A stretch of DNA of 64,000 bases from assembly GCA_032433765.1 (NCBI GenBank), contig JAVIAB010000008.1, forward strand, positions 40,105,236 to 40,169,235, in the 5' to 3' direction. This document shows, in pieces, positions 34,830-46,123 of this stretch. The position numbers and the translations under genes were made by a program. A model generated the notes under the pieces. It worked only from the letters and a program-made list of their open reading frames with translations. It did not search any database and was not told the origin of the DNA. Position 1 is the first letter of the stretch. Each line of letters begins with the position of its first letter. Source of the DNA: Megaustenia siamemsis (taxonomy: Eukaryota; Mollusca; Gastropoda; Stylommatophora; Ariophantidae).

Positions 34830-35075
34830 AACATCAGAAAGAAACAATCAACATTTTTCGGGCACATGATGAGAAGAAGAAAGTTGGAATACTTGGTTAC
34901 AACTGGCAAAATAAAAGGAAAGAGAGATCGCGGACGACAAAGAGAGAAAATACCGGATAACTTGGTGTCATGGCATGGAAAACAGTCAACAACAGAACTG
35001 ATACGATGCACTGTGGATAGAAGATTGTGGAGGGACATGATCGTCTACGCCAACCGGTATGGCACATGATGATGA
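34830..35075 (+). mobile_element. LINE F 3' end
   Basis: The plus-strand frame reads KKQSTFFGHMMRRRKLEYLV, TTGKIKGKRDRGRQREKIPD and ends RDMIVYANRYGT, then stops before an ATGATGATG tail. It is the clearest C-terminus of the family here. The piece between the LINE A insertion and this one (34622-34829) is unassigned and has a C-run at 34653-34664. Confidence 0.88.
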
Positions 35076-35231
35076 CTCATTTCAGACGTTGTGGACCTAT
35101 AAACCATCGATTTTGATCGAGCACCAAACTTCTTTCTTGTTCTGAGTTCACTACCCTGAGCTCTATCACTAATGATAAGCGATTAGCTAATATAATCACT
35201 AATATAATTCATTGCTCGGAGCAGTTTACAC

Positions 35232-35370
35232 CGCGGCATACATGAAGAGACAAGAAATACAATGGTTTGGCCACGTGATAAAACAAAAAGATCAAAACAC
35301 ATCACAATTGGCCTTCAACAAACGCTAGGAGATCACCAGACCCAATGGCCGAATGTGAAAAAAACGTTAA
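35232..35370 (+). mobile_element. LINE E fragment
   Basis: KRQEIQWFGHVIKQKDQNTS-like translation, matching the central block of LINE E at 54600. Short and decayed. Confidence 0.7.
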
Positions 35371-35639
35371 TAGCTTTCCATTGTTCTAGCGTCCATAATA
35401 TCAAAATTGGACTGAATGTCAAGACGTATGGGCACTAATGCCGTCACTTTATTCGCTTCGAGACGTGACAGCGGTCCTTTCTTATTCTTTTCTATGATTT
35501 CTGGTAATCAACTAGAATACACTATAGGAGAATTACACACAGATTGTTGTATCGTTTTTTTCAATGGGCAAGTCGGCTAAAATATCACCGATAATATCTG
35601 TAATGATACCAAAATAAGGATATCAAAAGCAAGAGGAGC

Positions 35640-36150
35640 TTTCGTTGCACTGGGAAACATTGAAATCCAAAGAAATTAGGTTAAATACAAAAATAAAAAT
35701 TTTCAACTCAAATGTTAAGTCGGTTCTATTATATGGCTGTGAAACATGGAGAACAACAAAATTGGCAATCATGAAGATACAGACTTTCATTAATGGATGC
35801 TTACGCAGAATAAAAGGATGGAAATGGCAGGACAAAATCACTAACATAAAATTATGGAAATGTGCCAGTCAAATACCAGTGGATAAAGAGATACAGCGAA
35901 GACGATGGCGCTGGATAGGACACACACTGCGGAAGCCAACTGACAGTATTACACAACATTACTTCTTCTTTTTTTGGAATCCCCAGGGAAAAGACAAAGA
36001 GGAAAACCAAAGAATTCTTGGAGAAGACAGATAGAAGCAGAGATGAAGATGATGGGGAAGCCATGGAATGATCTTAAAAGAATGGCAAGAAACAGAACGA
36101 CTTGGAAAGTGTTTGTTGAAGACCTATGCTCCACGTGGAGCTGAAAGGTA
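35640..36150 (+). mobile_element. LINE D, C-terminal region
   Basis: The open run at 35645-36034 reads LNTKIKIFNSNVKSVLLYGC, ETWRTTKLAIMKIQTFINGC and [15 protein letters not shown] frame shift near 35980 then leads to NSWRRQIEAEMKMM and WKVFVEDLCSTWS with a stop at about 36143. A (GAA)n-like tail (GAAGAAGAGAAGAA) follows. Confidence 0.9.
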
Positions 36151-36743
36151 GAAGAAGAGAAGAATATCTGTAAGGAAGGGGAAAAAAAAAGAAATAAGGA
36201 AGGAAAAATTGACGGAAGGAAGGTAGGTAGGTAGGGAGGGAGGAAAAATGAAGCAAAGAATTAAGGAATAGAGGGAGGGAGGGAGTAAGGAGAAAGGATG
36301 AGAAGGAGGAGACGTGAGAAGCTGAGGGCTAATATTTTTTCCTGATGCATTGACTAATCGCAGATTCCAAATTAATCATATGTCTCCCTGCATTCAAATA
36401 AATGTGTTTGATTTCATGAATTGTTGATACATTGTATTTGCAATTTATAAGACCGGAACGCGACTGTTTTTGGAGCCACCAGTGGTGGTTATTCTAGTCT
36501 TATGAATGTAATGTTTCCCTTCACATAACACACTGGACAATAAACATGTATCAATATTTATACGCGGGTTGCTCCGTTGATGTGTGTTTACGGATGTTTT
36601 ATTCCTTTCGCATTGGGATACGGCATGAGCAGCCATTGTTAATGGCATATTACGGAACGAGGTTAGTTGTGGGCGTGGCTGTGCTGTGTACACACCAGTC
36701 AATAGGCGGTGGGAATGTGTTTATGGAAGCCCGTAGGCGAGAG
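36151..36743. other. Purine-rich stretch, then unassigned sequence
   Basis: 36160-36320 is GA-rich, probably an expanded tail of the preceding LINE D. 36330-36743 has no recognised content; the two antiparallel open frames of 70-85 codons lack motifs. Confidence 0.5.
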
Positions 36744-38852
36744 GAACTAATTGGGTGTTGATTAGTTTATGGAACTTAGTGGGTCTTGGAGATTAGTTTA
36801 TGGAACTTAGTGGGTCTTGGAGATTAGTTTGTGGAACTTAGTGGGTCTTGGAGATTAGTTTATGGAACTTAGTGGGTCTTGGAGATTAGTTTATTGAACT
36901 TAGTGGTTCTTGGAGATTAGTTTATAGAACTTAGTGGGTCTTGGAGATTAGTTTATTGAACTTAGTGGGTCTCGGAGATTAGTTTATTGAACTTAGTGGG
37001 TCTTGGAGATTAGTTTGTGGAACTTAGTGGGTCTTGGAGATTAGTTTGTGGAACTTAGTGGGTCTGGAGATTAGTTTGTGGAACTTAGTGGGTCTGGAGA
37101 TTAGTTTGTGGAACTTAGTGGGTCTTGGAGATTAGTTTATGGAACTTAGTGGGTCTTGGAGATTAGTTTATGGAACTTAGTGGGTCTTGGAGATTAGTTT
37201 ATTGAACTTAGTGGTTCTGGGAGATTAGTTTATAGAACTTAGTGGGTCTTGGAGATTAGTTTATTGAACTTAGTGGGTCTCGGAGATTAGTTTATTGAAC
37301 TTATTGGGTTTTGGAAATTAGTTTATGGAACTTAGTCGACGTTGGAGATTAGTTTATAGAACTAACTGAGTGCTAATTAGTTTATGGAACTGAGTGTTGC
37401 AGATTAGTTTATAGAACTTACTGGGTGCTGATTAGTTTATCGAACTAACTAGGTGTTGGAGATTAGTTTATAAAACTTCCTGGCTGTTGGAGATTAGTTT
37501 ATGAAACTGAGCTTTGGATATTAGTTTATGGAACTGAGTGTTGGAGATTAGTTTATCGAACTAACTGAGTGCTGATTAGTTTATCGAACTAACTTGGTGC
37601 TGATTAGTTTAGGGAAATGAGTGTTGGAGATTAGTTTATTGAACTAACTGGGTGCTGATTAGTTTATGGAACTGAGTGTTGGAGATTAGTTTATCAAACT
37701 AACTGGGTGCTGATTAGTTTATGGAACTGAGTGTTGGATATTAGTTTATCTAACTAACTGGGTGCTGATTAGTTTAGGGAATTGAGTGTTGGAGATTATT
37801 TTATCTAACTAACTGGGTGCTGATTAGTTTATGCAACTGAGTGTTGGAGATTAGTTTATCGAACTAACTTGGTGCTGATTAGTTTATGCAACTGAGTGTT
37901 GGAGATTAGTTTATCGAACTAACTGAGTGCTGATTAGTTTAGGGGTCTGAGTGTTGGAGATTAGTTTATCGAACTAACTTGGTGCTGATTAATTTAGGGA
38001 ACTGGGTGTTGAAGATTAGTTTAACGAACTAACTGAGTGTTGGAGATTAGTTTATCGAACTAACTGAGTGCTGATTAGTTTAGGGAACTGAGTGTTGGAG
38101 ATTAGTTTATCAAACTAACTGGGTGCTGATTAGTTTAGGGAACAGGGTGTTGAAGATTAGTTTATCGCACTAACTGTGTGTTGGAGATTAGTTTATCGAA
38201 CTAACTTGGTGCTGATTAGTTTGTGCAACTGAGTGTTGGAGATTATTTTATCGAACTAACTGGGTGCTGATTAGTTTATGACACTAAGTGTTGGAGATTA
38301 GTTTATCGAACTAACTGGGTGCTGATTAATTTAGGGAACTGAGCGTTGGATATTAGTTTATCGAACTAACTGGGTGTTGGAGATTAGTTTATAGAACTAC
38401 CTGATTGTTATAGATTAAATTATGGAACTGAGTGTTGGAGATTAGTTTATAAATATTTGTGTGTGTTGGAGAAAAGTTTATGGAACTTAGTGGGTCTTGG
38501 AGATTAGTTTATGAAATTTAGTGAGTGTTGGAGATTTCACTATTCAACTAAGTGGGTGTTGATTAGTTTATGGAACTTAGTCGGTAGTGGAGGTTAGTTT
38601 ATGGAACTTAGTCGGTAGTGGAGGTTAGTTTATGGAACTTAGTTGGTCTTGGAGGTTAGTTTATGGAACTTAGTGGGTCTTGGAGGTTAGTTTATTAAAC
38701 TTAGTTGGATTTGGAGATTAGTTTATTGAACTAAGTGGGTGTTGTAAATTAGTTTATGGAACTAAGTGGGTTCTTGAAGTTAGTTTATGAAACTAAGTAG
38801 GTTTTGGTGATAAGATTATAGATGTAAGTGGATGTTGATTAGTTTACTGAAC
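36744..38852. repeat. 31-bp / 55-bp minisatellite, 2.1 kb
   Basis: Zone 1 (36744-37330): 31-bp units GAACTTAGTGGGTCTTGGAG + ATTAGTTTATG, with a ~300-bp internal duplication. Zone 2 (37330-38440): alternating full and shortened units forming 55-bp dimers (GAACTGAGTGTTGGAGATTA / GAACTAACTGGGTGCTGATT). Zone 3 (38440-38852): diverged monomers. The zones show stepwise growth. Confidence 0.95.
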
Positions 38853-39070
38853 ATTATGACCTGTAGACGTTGAATACATACGTTTTTACTACCCACTGGG
38901 TTATGAGAAAGCACAGATAAAAGCAAATGGGCTGTAAAATCACGTTTCTAGAACCAACATTGGTTGGGATGAGTTACCTAGATTGCATGGCGTGTTGCAC
39001 TAATTAATGGATCCTAGAGATTAAAAATGATGATTTATATAATGGTTTCGAACAGGTTTATAGAATGGTG

Positions 39071-39327
39071 AGCCGCGATAGCTCAGTGGTTAGTGAACTC
39101 AACTACAAAGGACAAGAGGTCAGGTTCGATCCTGATCACCGGCTTCCGGGTTCACCCAACTTTAAATGAGTACCGGTTTTTTCTGGGAAGGTAAAGCAGC
39201 ACGGGCGTAATACCGACACTATTACAACAACAACAAAATAGTGTGCCGAAGGTCTGTAACAATTATGGGCACTAGCACCATATTCCCTATACGTCTGTTG
39301 GCGAGACATGGTTCTTTACTTTTCTTT

Positions 39328-39367
<40 letters not shown>
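39071..39367 (+). mobile_element. SINE-A with TA microsatellite tail
   Basis: Starts AGCCGCGATAGCTCAGTGGT, with a near-consensus B box (AGGTTCGATCCTG), and runs to a mutated 3' palindrome and a (TA)n tail (39335-39363). A 7-bp repeat AATGGTG lies at 39064-39070 and 39368-39374, which places the TA run inside the insertion. Confidence 0.85.
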
Positions 39368-39369
<2 letters not shown>

Positions 39370-39468
39370 TGGTGGCTACATTTAGAACACGTTTATACAT
39401 ATTAATGGTGGCTACATTTAGAACACGTTTATATAGAGGTTGCTACATTTAGAATACGTTTATAGAAC
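39368..39468. repeat. 36-bp tandem repeat, 2-3 copies
   Basis: GGTGGCTACATTTAGAACAC followed by GTTTATA repeated at about 39371, 39407 and (shortened) 39439. Confidence 0.85.
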
Positions 39469-39476
39469 ATAAGGTT

Positions 39477-39732
39477 TTTTTTTTTTTCGCTCTTTTTACG
39501 CCAAGTGGCGTATAGGGAATATGGTGTTAGTGACCATACATTTTACAGACCATCAGCACATGATTTTTTGGGGTAATGTGGTCGGTATTACGCCTGTATC
39601 ACTTTACTTTTCTAGAAAAAAATCTGGTACCCATTTAAGGCTGGGTGAACCGGAAGCCGTCGGTTGAGATCGAACCCTACCTCTTGTCCTTTGTAATCCA
39701 GTTCACTAACCACTGAGCTATCGCGGCTCCCT
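39477..39732 (-). mobile_element. SINE-A, full-length insertion
   Basis: Minus-strand SINE-A with T-run tail (39476-39487), palindrome CGCCAAGTGGCG and a well kept head. A 7-bp repeat TAAGGTT flanks it (39470-39476 and 39733-39739). Confidence 0.9.
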
Positions 39733-39739
39733 TAAGGTT

Positions 39740-40355
39740 ATGCATCATCATCATCATCGAGTGCCGTCTCCGCAACGAAGTTTGGCTACTATGGAGCACC
39801 ATTCTGCTCTGTCTCTCTTGCTTTGATGGTGCAGGTTATCATAGGCTTATGTGTCCATCTTTTGATGTTACTCGTCCATGTTAGTCTTGGTCTGCATCTG
39901 CCTCTTTTACCTTGTATTTTCCCCTCCAGGATTACTTTTAGTAGGCTGTTGTGTCTTTTAACATGGCCCAAAGATCGCATGTGTCTTGTTTGAATTGTGA
40001 TTAGTAGTTCTCTTTTCATTTTTAGTTCTTTTAAGACGTCATCGTTTGTTTTCTTTTCCTTCCGTTCAATTCTACCTATTCTTCTACATATCTACATTTC
40101 AAAGGCTTTAATTCTCTGTTCTGTTTTCTTGTCTAATATCAATGTTTCCGCACCATATAGGAATATTGAGAAGATGTAACATTTTGCTATTCTTAGTTTT
40201 ATCCCTGGTGTTATTTGTTTTGATCTTAGTATGTTCTTCATGACATTAAAATTACTTTTTGCCATTCTTAATCTTTTGTTTATTTCTGTTGTACATTTTC
40301 CATCACTGGTTATAGTATGTCCAATGTGGTTGTAGTTCCGAACTTTGTCCAGGTT
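39740..40355 (-). mobile_element. LINE A, 5'-truncated insertion with ATG tail
   Basis: Minus-strand LINE A directly beside the SINE. The plus strand begins with (CATCAT)n and GAGTGCCGTCTCCGCAACGA. Translation contains LITIQTRHMRSLGHVKRHNS and ITSDGKCTTEINKRLRMAKS, in two frames. A possible 7-bp duplication AGGTTAT lies at 39735-39741 and 40351-40357. Confidence 0.88.
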
Positions 40356-40555
40356 ATTAGGTAAAATCAATTTACGAAATCTATTTGATTGTGATAGGTT
40401 TGTTCTTATTTTATTCTTACGTTTAATGAAACCATGAAATAGTAGATTGATAATGACTGTTAAATTAATTAAATCTAGGGACAATCATTATGGGTTTTTT
40501 GGGGGGATCTAAGGTCAGTTATTATGAGTTTCATTAAATAAACAGGGCTGGAGAG

Positions 40556-40853
40556 TGGGGGTTGTCAAAAGTGGTTGTAATTGGAATGGATTCTGAGGGG
40601 CGGTGACTGCGACTTTAATAAAATATAATGGGATTGGGTTTGTCAAAAGTGGTTGTGATTGGAATGGATTCTAAGGGGCGGTGACTGCGACTTTAATAGA
40701 ATCTAATGGGGTTGGGGTTGTCAAAAGTGGTTTTGATTGGAATGGATTCTAGGGGGCGGTGACTGCGACTTTAGTAAAAATCTAATGGGGTTGAGGTTGT
40801 CAAAAGTGGTTGTGATTGGAATGGATTCTAAGGGGCGGTGACTGCGGTTGCGT
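40556..40853. repeat. 78-bp tandem repeat
   Basis: Just under four units of 78-79 bp containing TGTCAAAAGTGGTTGTGATT and GGGGCGGTGACTGCGACTTT. Starts seen at 40563, 40641, 40719 and 40798. Confidence 0.93.
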
Positions 40854-41610
40854 TTATGGGTTTATTGTACTTTGAGTGTAGTGAGCCAAATGAAATTCTA
40901 TGATGCCCAATCTTTATAGCAGTGACTACACATTTTATGATGGGATCGTGATTATGAATGGTTATGTCTAAAGGGCTAATTTTCTTCACAAAGCACTGAT
41001 GTAAATAACAAGTTATTAATCAATGAAATCGTTAAGTTATTTACTTGTTAAGTGATTTACTCCCTGATAATTCAGATTTAGTCTTTGTTTTCATTTCACA
41101 AATTGTCCTCAACTCTCAACGTGTTGAAGATGATAAGAATTGATGTTGCTCTGTTAATACAGATAAGGAGTGATCGATACCATCATTGTTCGACCAGATA
41201 TGAAGGAGTTGAATATTATCTAAAGAAGTTGTGTGTAGCTGTATCCAGGCAATTTAGGCTGAAAGGTTGTACATATCTACTTACTTTTATTGTTTACTTT
41301 TCCGCAAAATGTATGTTCATCAGTGTATGTAACTATATTGGGAAGTAGTTTATTATGTTGTGCGTGCCCTTGTTCTAATCAAACTTTAAACATATTTTTT
41401 AAACCTTCATAAATGGTAAAGAAGTTAACTATCGAATACAAATTCTTTTAAAATTATAAAATTTAACTTTTTTCAAACAAAATGTTGCAGTCACTTTTTC
41501 CGAACGTTTCTAAACTTCACCGAACTGGACTAAAATTATCTAACTCTTCTGAATTTCGCTTTTAAAAAAAAAGTTACCACATTATATCAAACTTTATTAA
41601 ACTTAGCCAT
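40854..41610. other. No feature recognised
   Basis: AT-rich, with no recognisable product or repeat. Confidence 0.5.
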
Positions 41611-41620
41611 ACAACTAAAA

Positions 41621-41874
41621 GGGAGCCGGTTAGTGAACTGGACTACAAAGTACAAGAGTTAGGGTTCGATCCCAACCGACGGCTACCAGTTCACCCAGCC
41701 TTTAATGGCTACCGGATTTTTTTCTGGGAAAGTAAAGCGGCACGGGCGTAATACCCCCCCCCCCCCCACATTACCCCAAAAATCATGTGCCGAAGGTCTG
41801 TAAAATTTATGGTCACTAACACCATATACCCTATACGCCACGTGGCGTGACGGGGGTACTTTACTTTTTTTTAC
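41621..41874 (+). mobile_element. SINE-A with deleted A box
   Basis: The head jumps from GGGAGCC to GGTTAGTGAACTGGACTA, so the CGCGATAGCTCAGT part of the A box is missing. The B box (GGGTTCGATCCC), body and 3' palindrome CGCCACGTGGCG are well kept. A C-run (41756-41767) sits in the middle. A 10-bp repeat ACAACTAAAA flanks it (41611-41620 and 41875-41884). Confidence 0.9.
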
Positions 41875-41932
41875 ACAACTAAAAACATTTTGCCAGGTTC
41901 CTAAATTCTGCAGTAAAAAGGGCAAAGGTTAC

Positions 41933-42244
41933 TTATATTTGTCTTAATGTACAAAACTGTGCCACGTTGTACTGAACATAGCGATGACAGACTAGACGTT
42001 TTTGAACACTTGATTCAACATCTTGTAGCTCGTATCGTTCGTCCCAACAACCATCTGTCCCAACAGGTAATCTCATAACAGCAGACTTTGGGTTGAAGTC
42101 ACCCCAACCACTAATGAAATAACAACGTATAGACATATCAGACCAGATCGTTTTGATGATGTATCCTGTATCATCTCTGAACGAAATCAAATTCATTTCT
42201 AGTGTTTGGCTTGCACGATAGTGCGCGCATTTATTTTCAATACT
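41933..42244 (-). CDS. Candidate coding ORF, function unknown
   Basis: 104 codons from an ATG at 42244 to a stop at 41933. Composition is balanced and codon use looks protein-like, unlike the neighbouring repeats. Translated pieces: MSIENKCAHYRASQTLEMNL, then CYFISGWGDFNP and VMRLPVGTDGCWDERYELQD. It has six Cys and several aromatic residues, which would fit a secreted or extracellular domain, but no family is recognised. No start context or signal peptide is evident, so it may be one exon or a pseudogene. Confidence 0.35.
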   Translation of the reverse strand, partial: SIENKCAHYRASQTLEMNLISFRDDTGYIIKTIWSDMSIRCYFISGWGDFNPKSAVMRLPVGTDGCWDERYELQDVESSVQKRLVCHRYVQYNVAQFCTLRQI

Positions 42245-42274
42245 CATTGTTAGCTTTTCTTGTTAATTGCGCAG

Positions 42275-42328
42275 CCAGAATTTCCTGAGAATGATCAACA
42301 AGCTGTGAGAGTGGAAGAAATGATTTGA
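42275..42328 (+). CDS. Candidate terminal exon, 17 codons
   Basis: A strong-looking acceptor (AGCTTTTCTTGTTAATTGCGCAG, quoted in two parts: pyrimidine tract then GCGCAG at 42269-42274) is followed by an open PEFPENDQQAVRVEEMI and a TGA at 42326. It resembles the last coding exon of a gene whose other exons are outside or unrecognised. It is on the opposite strand to the ORF ending at 41933. Confidence 0.25.
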   Translation, partial: PEFPENDQQAVRVEEMI

Positions 42329-42881
42329 CTGCATGTTATCCTTGCCGCCTATAGAGAAAGGGTTTGTTTCCTGTCAGACACTTTCCAGCAATGTAGTTTT
42401 GCACCTGACTTTGAGAGTTCATTAAGGTAATATAGAGGAAATATGTCGCTCACCTCCACAATATGTGGTTTAATGTGTCAGGTTAAACCGTACACCATAC
42501 TTACTACACTGCAGGCTATGTGAACATATTTACTTCTATATAGGTCTAATTATGTTGGTATAAATGATGTCCTTACACATTCGGCTGCTCACAAGGTGTT
42601 CAGTCTTTATTCATTTCCCTTCTCTCTTTCTCTCTTTCTTTCTCTCTCTCATTCCGACTATATTTCTCTCTATAACGGATGATTCCTGCGGTTACCTGTA
42701 ATCTTTGCTTCTCATGGAATATGATTCCTTCGTCTGCTTTCGATTCTCTTTTTTATTTTACTGAGCTTTTCATGTGATATTTGATCAATGCCTAGCTTGT
42801 GTCTCGCTCGAGTCCTTGATTTTTGTGTTTCTTTTGATTCTCTTGTTGATTCCTGAATTTTGTTTACTTTTATTTATTTTC
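42329..42881. other. No feature recognised
   Basis: Contains a short CT-rich run near 42617-42652. Otherwise unassigned. Confidence 0.5.
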
Positions 42882-43085
42882 ACGTGACTCACGATTCTCA
42901 TGCTAATCTCTATTCTTCCGTGTCTCATGATTCTCATGCTAATCTCTATTCTTGCGTGACTCATGATTCTCATGCTAATCTCTATTCTTGCGTGACTCAT
43001 GATTCTCATGCTAATCTCTATTCTTCCGTGTCTCGTGATTCTCATGCTAATCTCTATTCTTGCGTGACTCATGATTCTAATTCAA
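42882..43085. repeat. 36-bp tandem repeat
   Basis: Between five and six units of 36 bp (GATTCTCATGCTAATCTCTA + TTCTTGCGTGACTCAT). The period equals 12 codons, so a HDSHANLYSCVT peptide frame is open, as is the reverse frame. Confidence 0.95.
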
Positions 43086-43119
43086 CTCTTAATTTCGTAT
43101 AACCCATGTTTACAAATGA

Positions 43120-43800
43120 AAATAAAAAGTGGTAAGACCAAAATTATGAGAATTAATGCAGCTGGCAACAACCAAATAACAACAGGAGAAATTCCTCTAC
43201 TAGACGTACAATCTTACACATATCTTGATAGCAATATCGACAAAGAGGGAGGAACAGAGAATGATAGCAAAATAAGGATATCAAAAACAAAAAAGGAGCA
43301 TTTGTTGCACTTGGAAACATATGGAAATCCGAAATAATTAGATTAAATACAAAATATATTTTCAATTCCAATGTTAAGTCAGTCTTATTATATGGCTGTG
43401 AAGCACGGAAAACGACAAAATTAATAATCGTGAAGATACAGACCTTCATTAATGAATGCTTGCGCTGAATAATTGGATGGAAATGACAGGACAAAATCAC
43501 TAACATAGAATTATGGAAATGTACCTGTCAAATACCAGTGGATAAAAGAGATACAGCGAAGACGATGGCGCTGGATAGGACACACACTGCGGAAACCAAC
43601 TGAGAGTATTATACAACAGGCCCTTTTTTGGAATCCCAAAGGAAAATAACAAAGATAAAGACCAAAATATTCTTGGGGAAGACAGATGGAAATTATGTTG
43701 AATTGATGTTAAAAGAATGGCAAGAAACAAGGACTTGGAGAGTGTTTGTTGAAGACCTAGGCTCCAAAGTGAGTTGAATGGTTGAAGAAGAAGATGCTTA
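43120..43800 (+). mobile_element. LINE D, C-terminal region
   Basis: Starts just after the 36-bp array. KIKSGKTKIMRINAAGNNQI and YTYLDSNIDKEGG are in frame to 43337. Then, with frame shifts, the [25 protein letters not shown] and FVEDLGSKVS blocks follow. It ends with a GAAGAAGAAG tail near 43785. Confidence 0.88.
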
Positions 43801-44402
43801 CAAAGGTCCGGCGATGGAATAATTACATCATCATGTTGTCTGCGATTAATGGAAAGCCTTGCATGCCTCTTTTGTGTCTTCGTTCATCTCATCAAGCATA
43901 GACGTGTGTGTGTGTGTCTGTGGATAAATGTGTTTATAAGTCTGTGTGTGTGTGCGCGCGTACGTGCGTGTGTGTGGGTGTGGTTGGGTGTTTGTGTGTG
44001 CAGGATTCAGGTCCACACGTTGGTCACAGGCTTCAGATAAAAGTAACGAGATGCTGAATACAGGTACGTACGTGTGCTTGTACTCGGGTGTGTGAGTTCG
44101 TATGTGTGCCCAAAGTGTTGGACATCTGGTTCCAGATAATTGAAGTGCAAGGTGATGTGCAGATGTATATGGGCGTGTGTGTTTATTTCTCCTCCTGTTC
44201 TTGTGTATGTGACATAACGTGAGTGGGCTGGTTATTGGGCGGATGTGGAACCACTGACACGTGATCTGCTAGACTGGTCATGCGCACCATAAGCTGTCCT
44301 CAAGGCCAACTACTTGATGGCATTAAACAGTAAAGTTGTCCTCATAAAATATCTGCGGGTTGATACGTGGCTTAACCGCCAAGTTTTGGGCCGTGCTATT
44401 AA
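43801..44402. other. Unassigned, with TG-rich patch
   Basis: (TG)n-like stretches at about 43902-44000. No recognised gene. Confidence 0.5.
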
Positions 44403-45038
44403 GTTCTCTCTGCATCTTTATTTATTGATTTCTCTGTCTGTATCTTATTTATTGATTTCTCTGTCTGTATCTTATTTATTGATTTCTCTATCTGTATCTT
44501 ATTTATTGATTGCTCTATCTGCATCTTATTTATTTCTCTATATGTATCTTATTTATTTCTCTATCTGTATCTTATTTATTTATTTCTCTATATGTATCTT
44601 ATTTATTGATTGCTATGTCTGTATCTTATTTATTTATTTCTCTAACTGTATCTTATTTATTGATTGCTATGTCTGTATCTTATTATTTATTTCTCTATCT
44701 GTATCTTATTTATTTATTTCTATGTCTGTATCTTATTTATTTATTTCTATGTCTGTATCTTATTTATTTATTTCTCTAACTGTATCTTATTTATTGATTG
44801 CTATGTCTATATCTTATTTATTTATTTCTATGTCTGTATCTTATTATTGATTTCTCTAACCGTATCTTATTTATTGATTACTATGTCTGTATCTTATTTA
44901 TTTATTTCTCTAACTGTATCTTATTTATTGATTTCTCTGTCTGTATCTTATTTATTGATTTCTCTATCTGTATCTTATTTATTGATTGCTATGTCTGTAT
45001 CCTATTTATCGATTTCTCTATCTGTATCTTATTTATGT
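44403..45038. repeat. 27-bp minisatellite
   Basis: About 24 variable units around TCTGTATCTTATTTATTGAT + TTCTCTG, of 22 to 28 bp. Three overlapping frames stay open, giving meaningless ISLSVSYL-like peptides. Confidence 0.93.
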
Positions 45039-45401
45039 CGGTATCTCAATCAATTAGGGGTTCGATTTTTTTCCCTGTTCTTTCCAGTAAACCTCATCTC
45101 AGTGTAGTTAAAATCGAGTACGCAGTCCAATCGGAGACTGACGCTTAAATGCATCTAGAGTATTCAAACTGAGCGCTTAAGACAAAACTTGACAGTTTAA
45201 AAATGAGAAAAGATTGTATTCTGCGGGTACAAATTCAAAGACATAAAATATACCTCTCATAGTCGACACAACCGTTTATCAGTGGTAGTTTAGTTGTCAT
45301 GTTTATTTGCTCACGTCAAGGTGTAATTTGTTCATGGAACTTCTATGATGCATTCAAGTGGATTATAAAATAGTTACAGCTAAAATTTGTTTTATTTTTG
45401 T
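45039..45401. other. No feature recognised
   Basis: AT-rich and unassigned. Confidence 0.5.
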
Positions 45402-45718
45402 TTTTAATGACAAAGTGAATATATCATCCCAGAATGTGTCATATTAGTTTAATTTTTTAAATGACAAAGTGAATATTTCATGCAAGAATGTGTCACATTA
45501 GTTTAATTTTTTAAAATGACAAAGTGAATATATCATGCCAGAATGTGTCACATTAGTTTAATTTTTTAAATGACAAAGTGAATATATCATGCCAGAATGT
45601 GTCACATTAGTTTAATTTTTTAAATGACAAAGTGAATATATCATGCCAGAATGTGTCACATTAGTTTAATTTTTTAAATGACAAAGTGAATATTTCATGC
45701 CAGAATGTGTCACATTAG
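45402..45718. repeat. 54-bp tandem repeat
   Basis: About six units of 54 bp containing ATGACAAAGTGAATATATCA and GAATGTGTCACATTAGTTTA, very similar to each other. Confidence 0.95.
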
Positions 45719-45889
45719 ATCATCTTTGCATCGTTTATTCTCATAAGCATTAGTGTGCAGAAATATCACTTTTACAAATATTAATTAAGTTAGAGAATTG
45801 CAATTTCTGTGTAGTTTCACAAATTGAAGCCACTCACAAGAAATATCACTTGTACGAATTAGTGGCATGTATTATATTTCCTCATCACG

Positions 45890-45985
45890 CATTCTTTAGG
45901 TGGAAACCATCTGGTAAAAGAAAACGAGGAAGGCCAACAGAACAGCTAAGGAGAGCAATTAATAGTGAAGACTCAACAATTGCCA
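45890..45985 (+). mobile_element. LINE H fragment
   Basis: RWKPSGKRKRGRPTEQLRRA followed by INSEDSTIATH, a basic LINE C-terminal block. Only about 32 codons remain, and the fold-back sequence begins right after. Confidence 0.7.
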
Positions 45986-46010
45986 CCCATATTGAGTGTC
46001 TGCCCGTTCA

Positions 46011-46123
46011 AGGGGGACCACCCAAAGGCTGTGACGTGTTCAGCATTGCGAGCAATAACGGTTAGGGGGTACGACACCGTCTGGCGTCCACAGCTGAACA
46101 CGTCACAAAATTTGGGTGCTTTC
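46011..46123. repeat. Imperfect palindrome / foldback
   Basis: GTGACGTGTTCAGC (46031-46044) is the exact complement of GCTGAACACGTCAC (46093-46106). Further out, CACCCAAA (46019-46026) pairs with TTTGGGTG (46111-46118). The arms are about 26 bp with three mismatches around a 48-base loop. It may be the end pair of a small inverted-repeat element. TGACGT is also a CRE-like half site. Confidence 0.75.

Noticed and set aside
39071..39145. tRNA gene
   Set aside because: A and B boxes are good but the acceptor and anticodon stems do not pair, and the sequence continues into a SINE body; it is a SINE head, as are those at 12200, 19155, 31700, 39730 and 41621.
44314..45148. ORFs of 116-178 codons with membrane-like ISLSVSYLL peptides
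   Set aside because: Three overlapping frames over a 27-bp minisatellite; no start or gene context.
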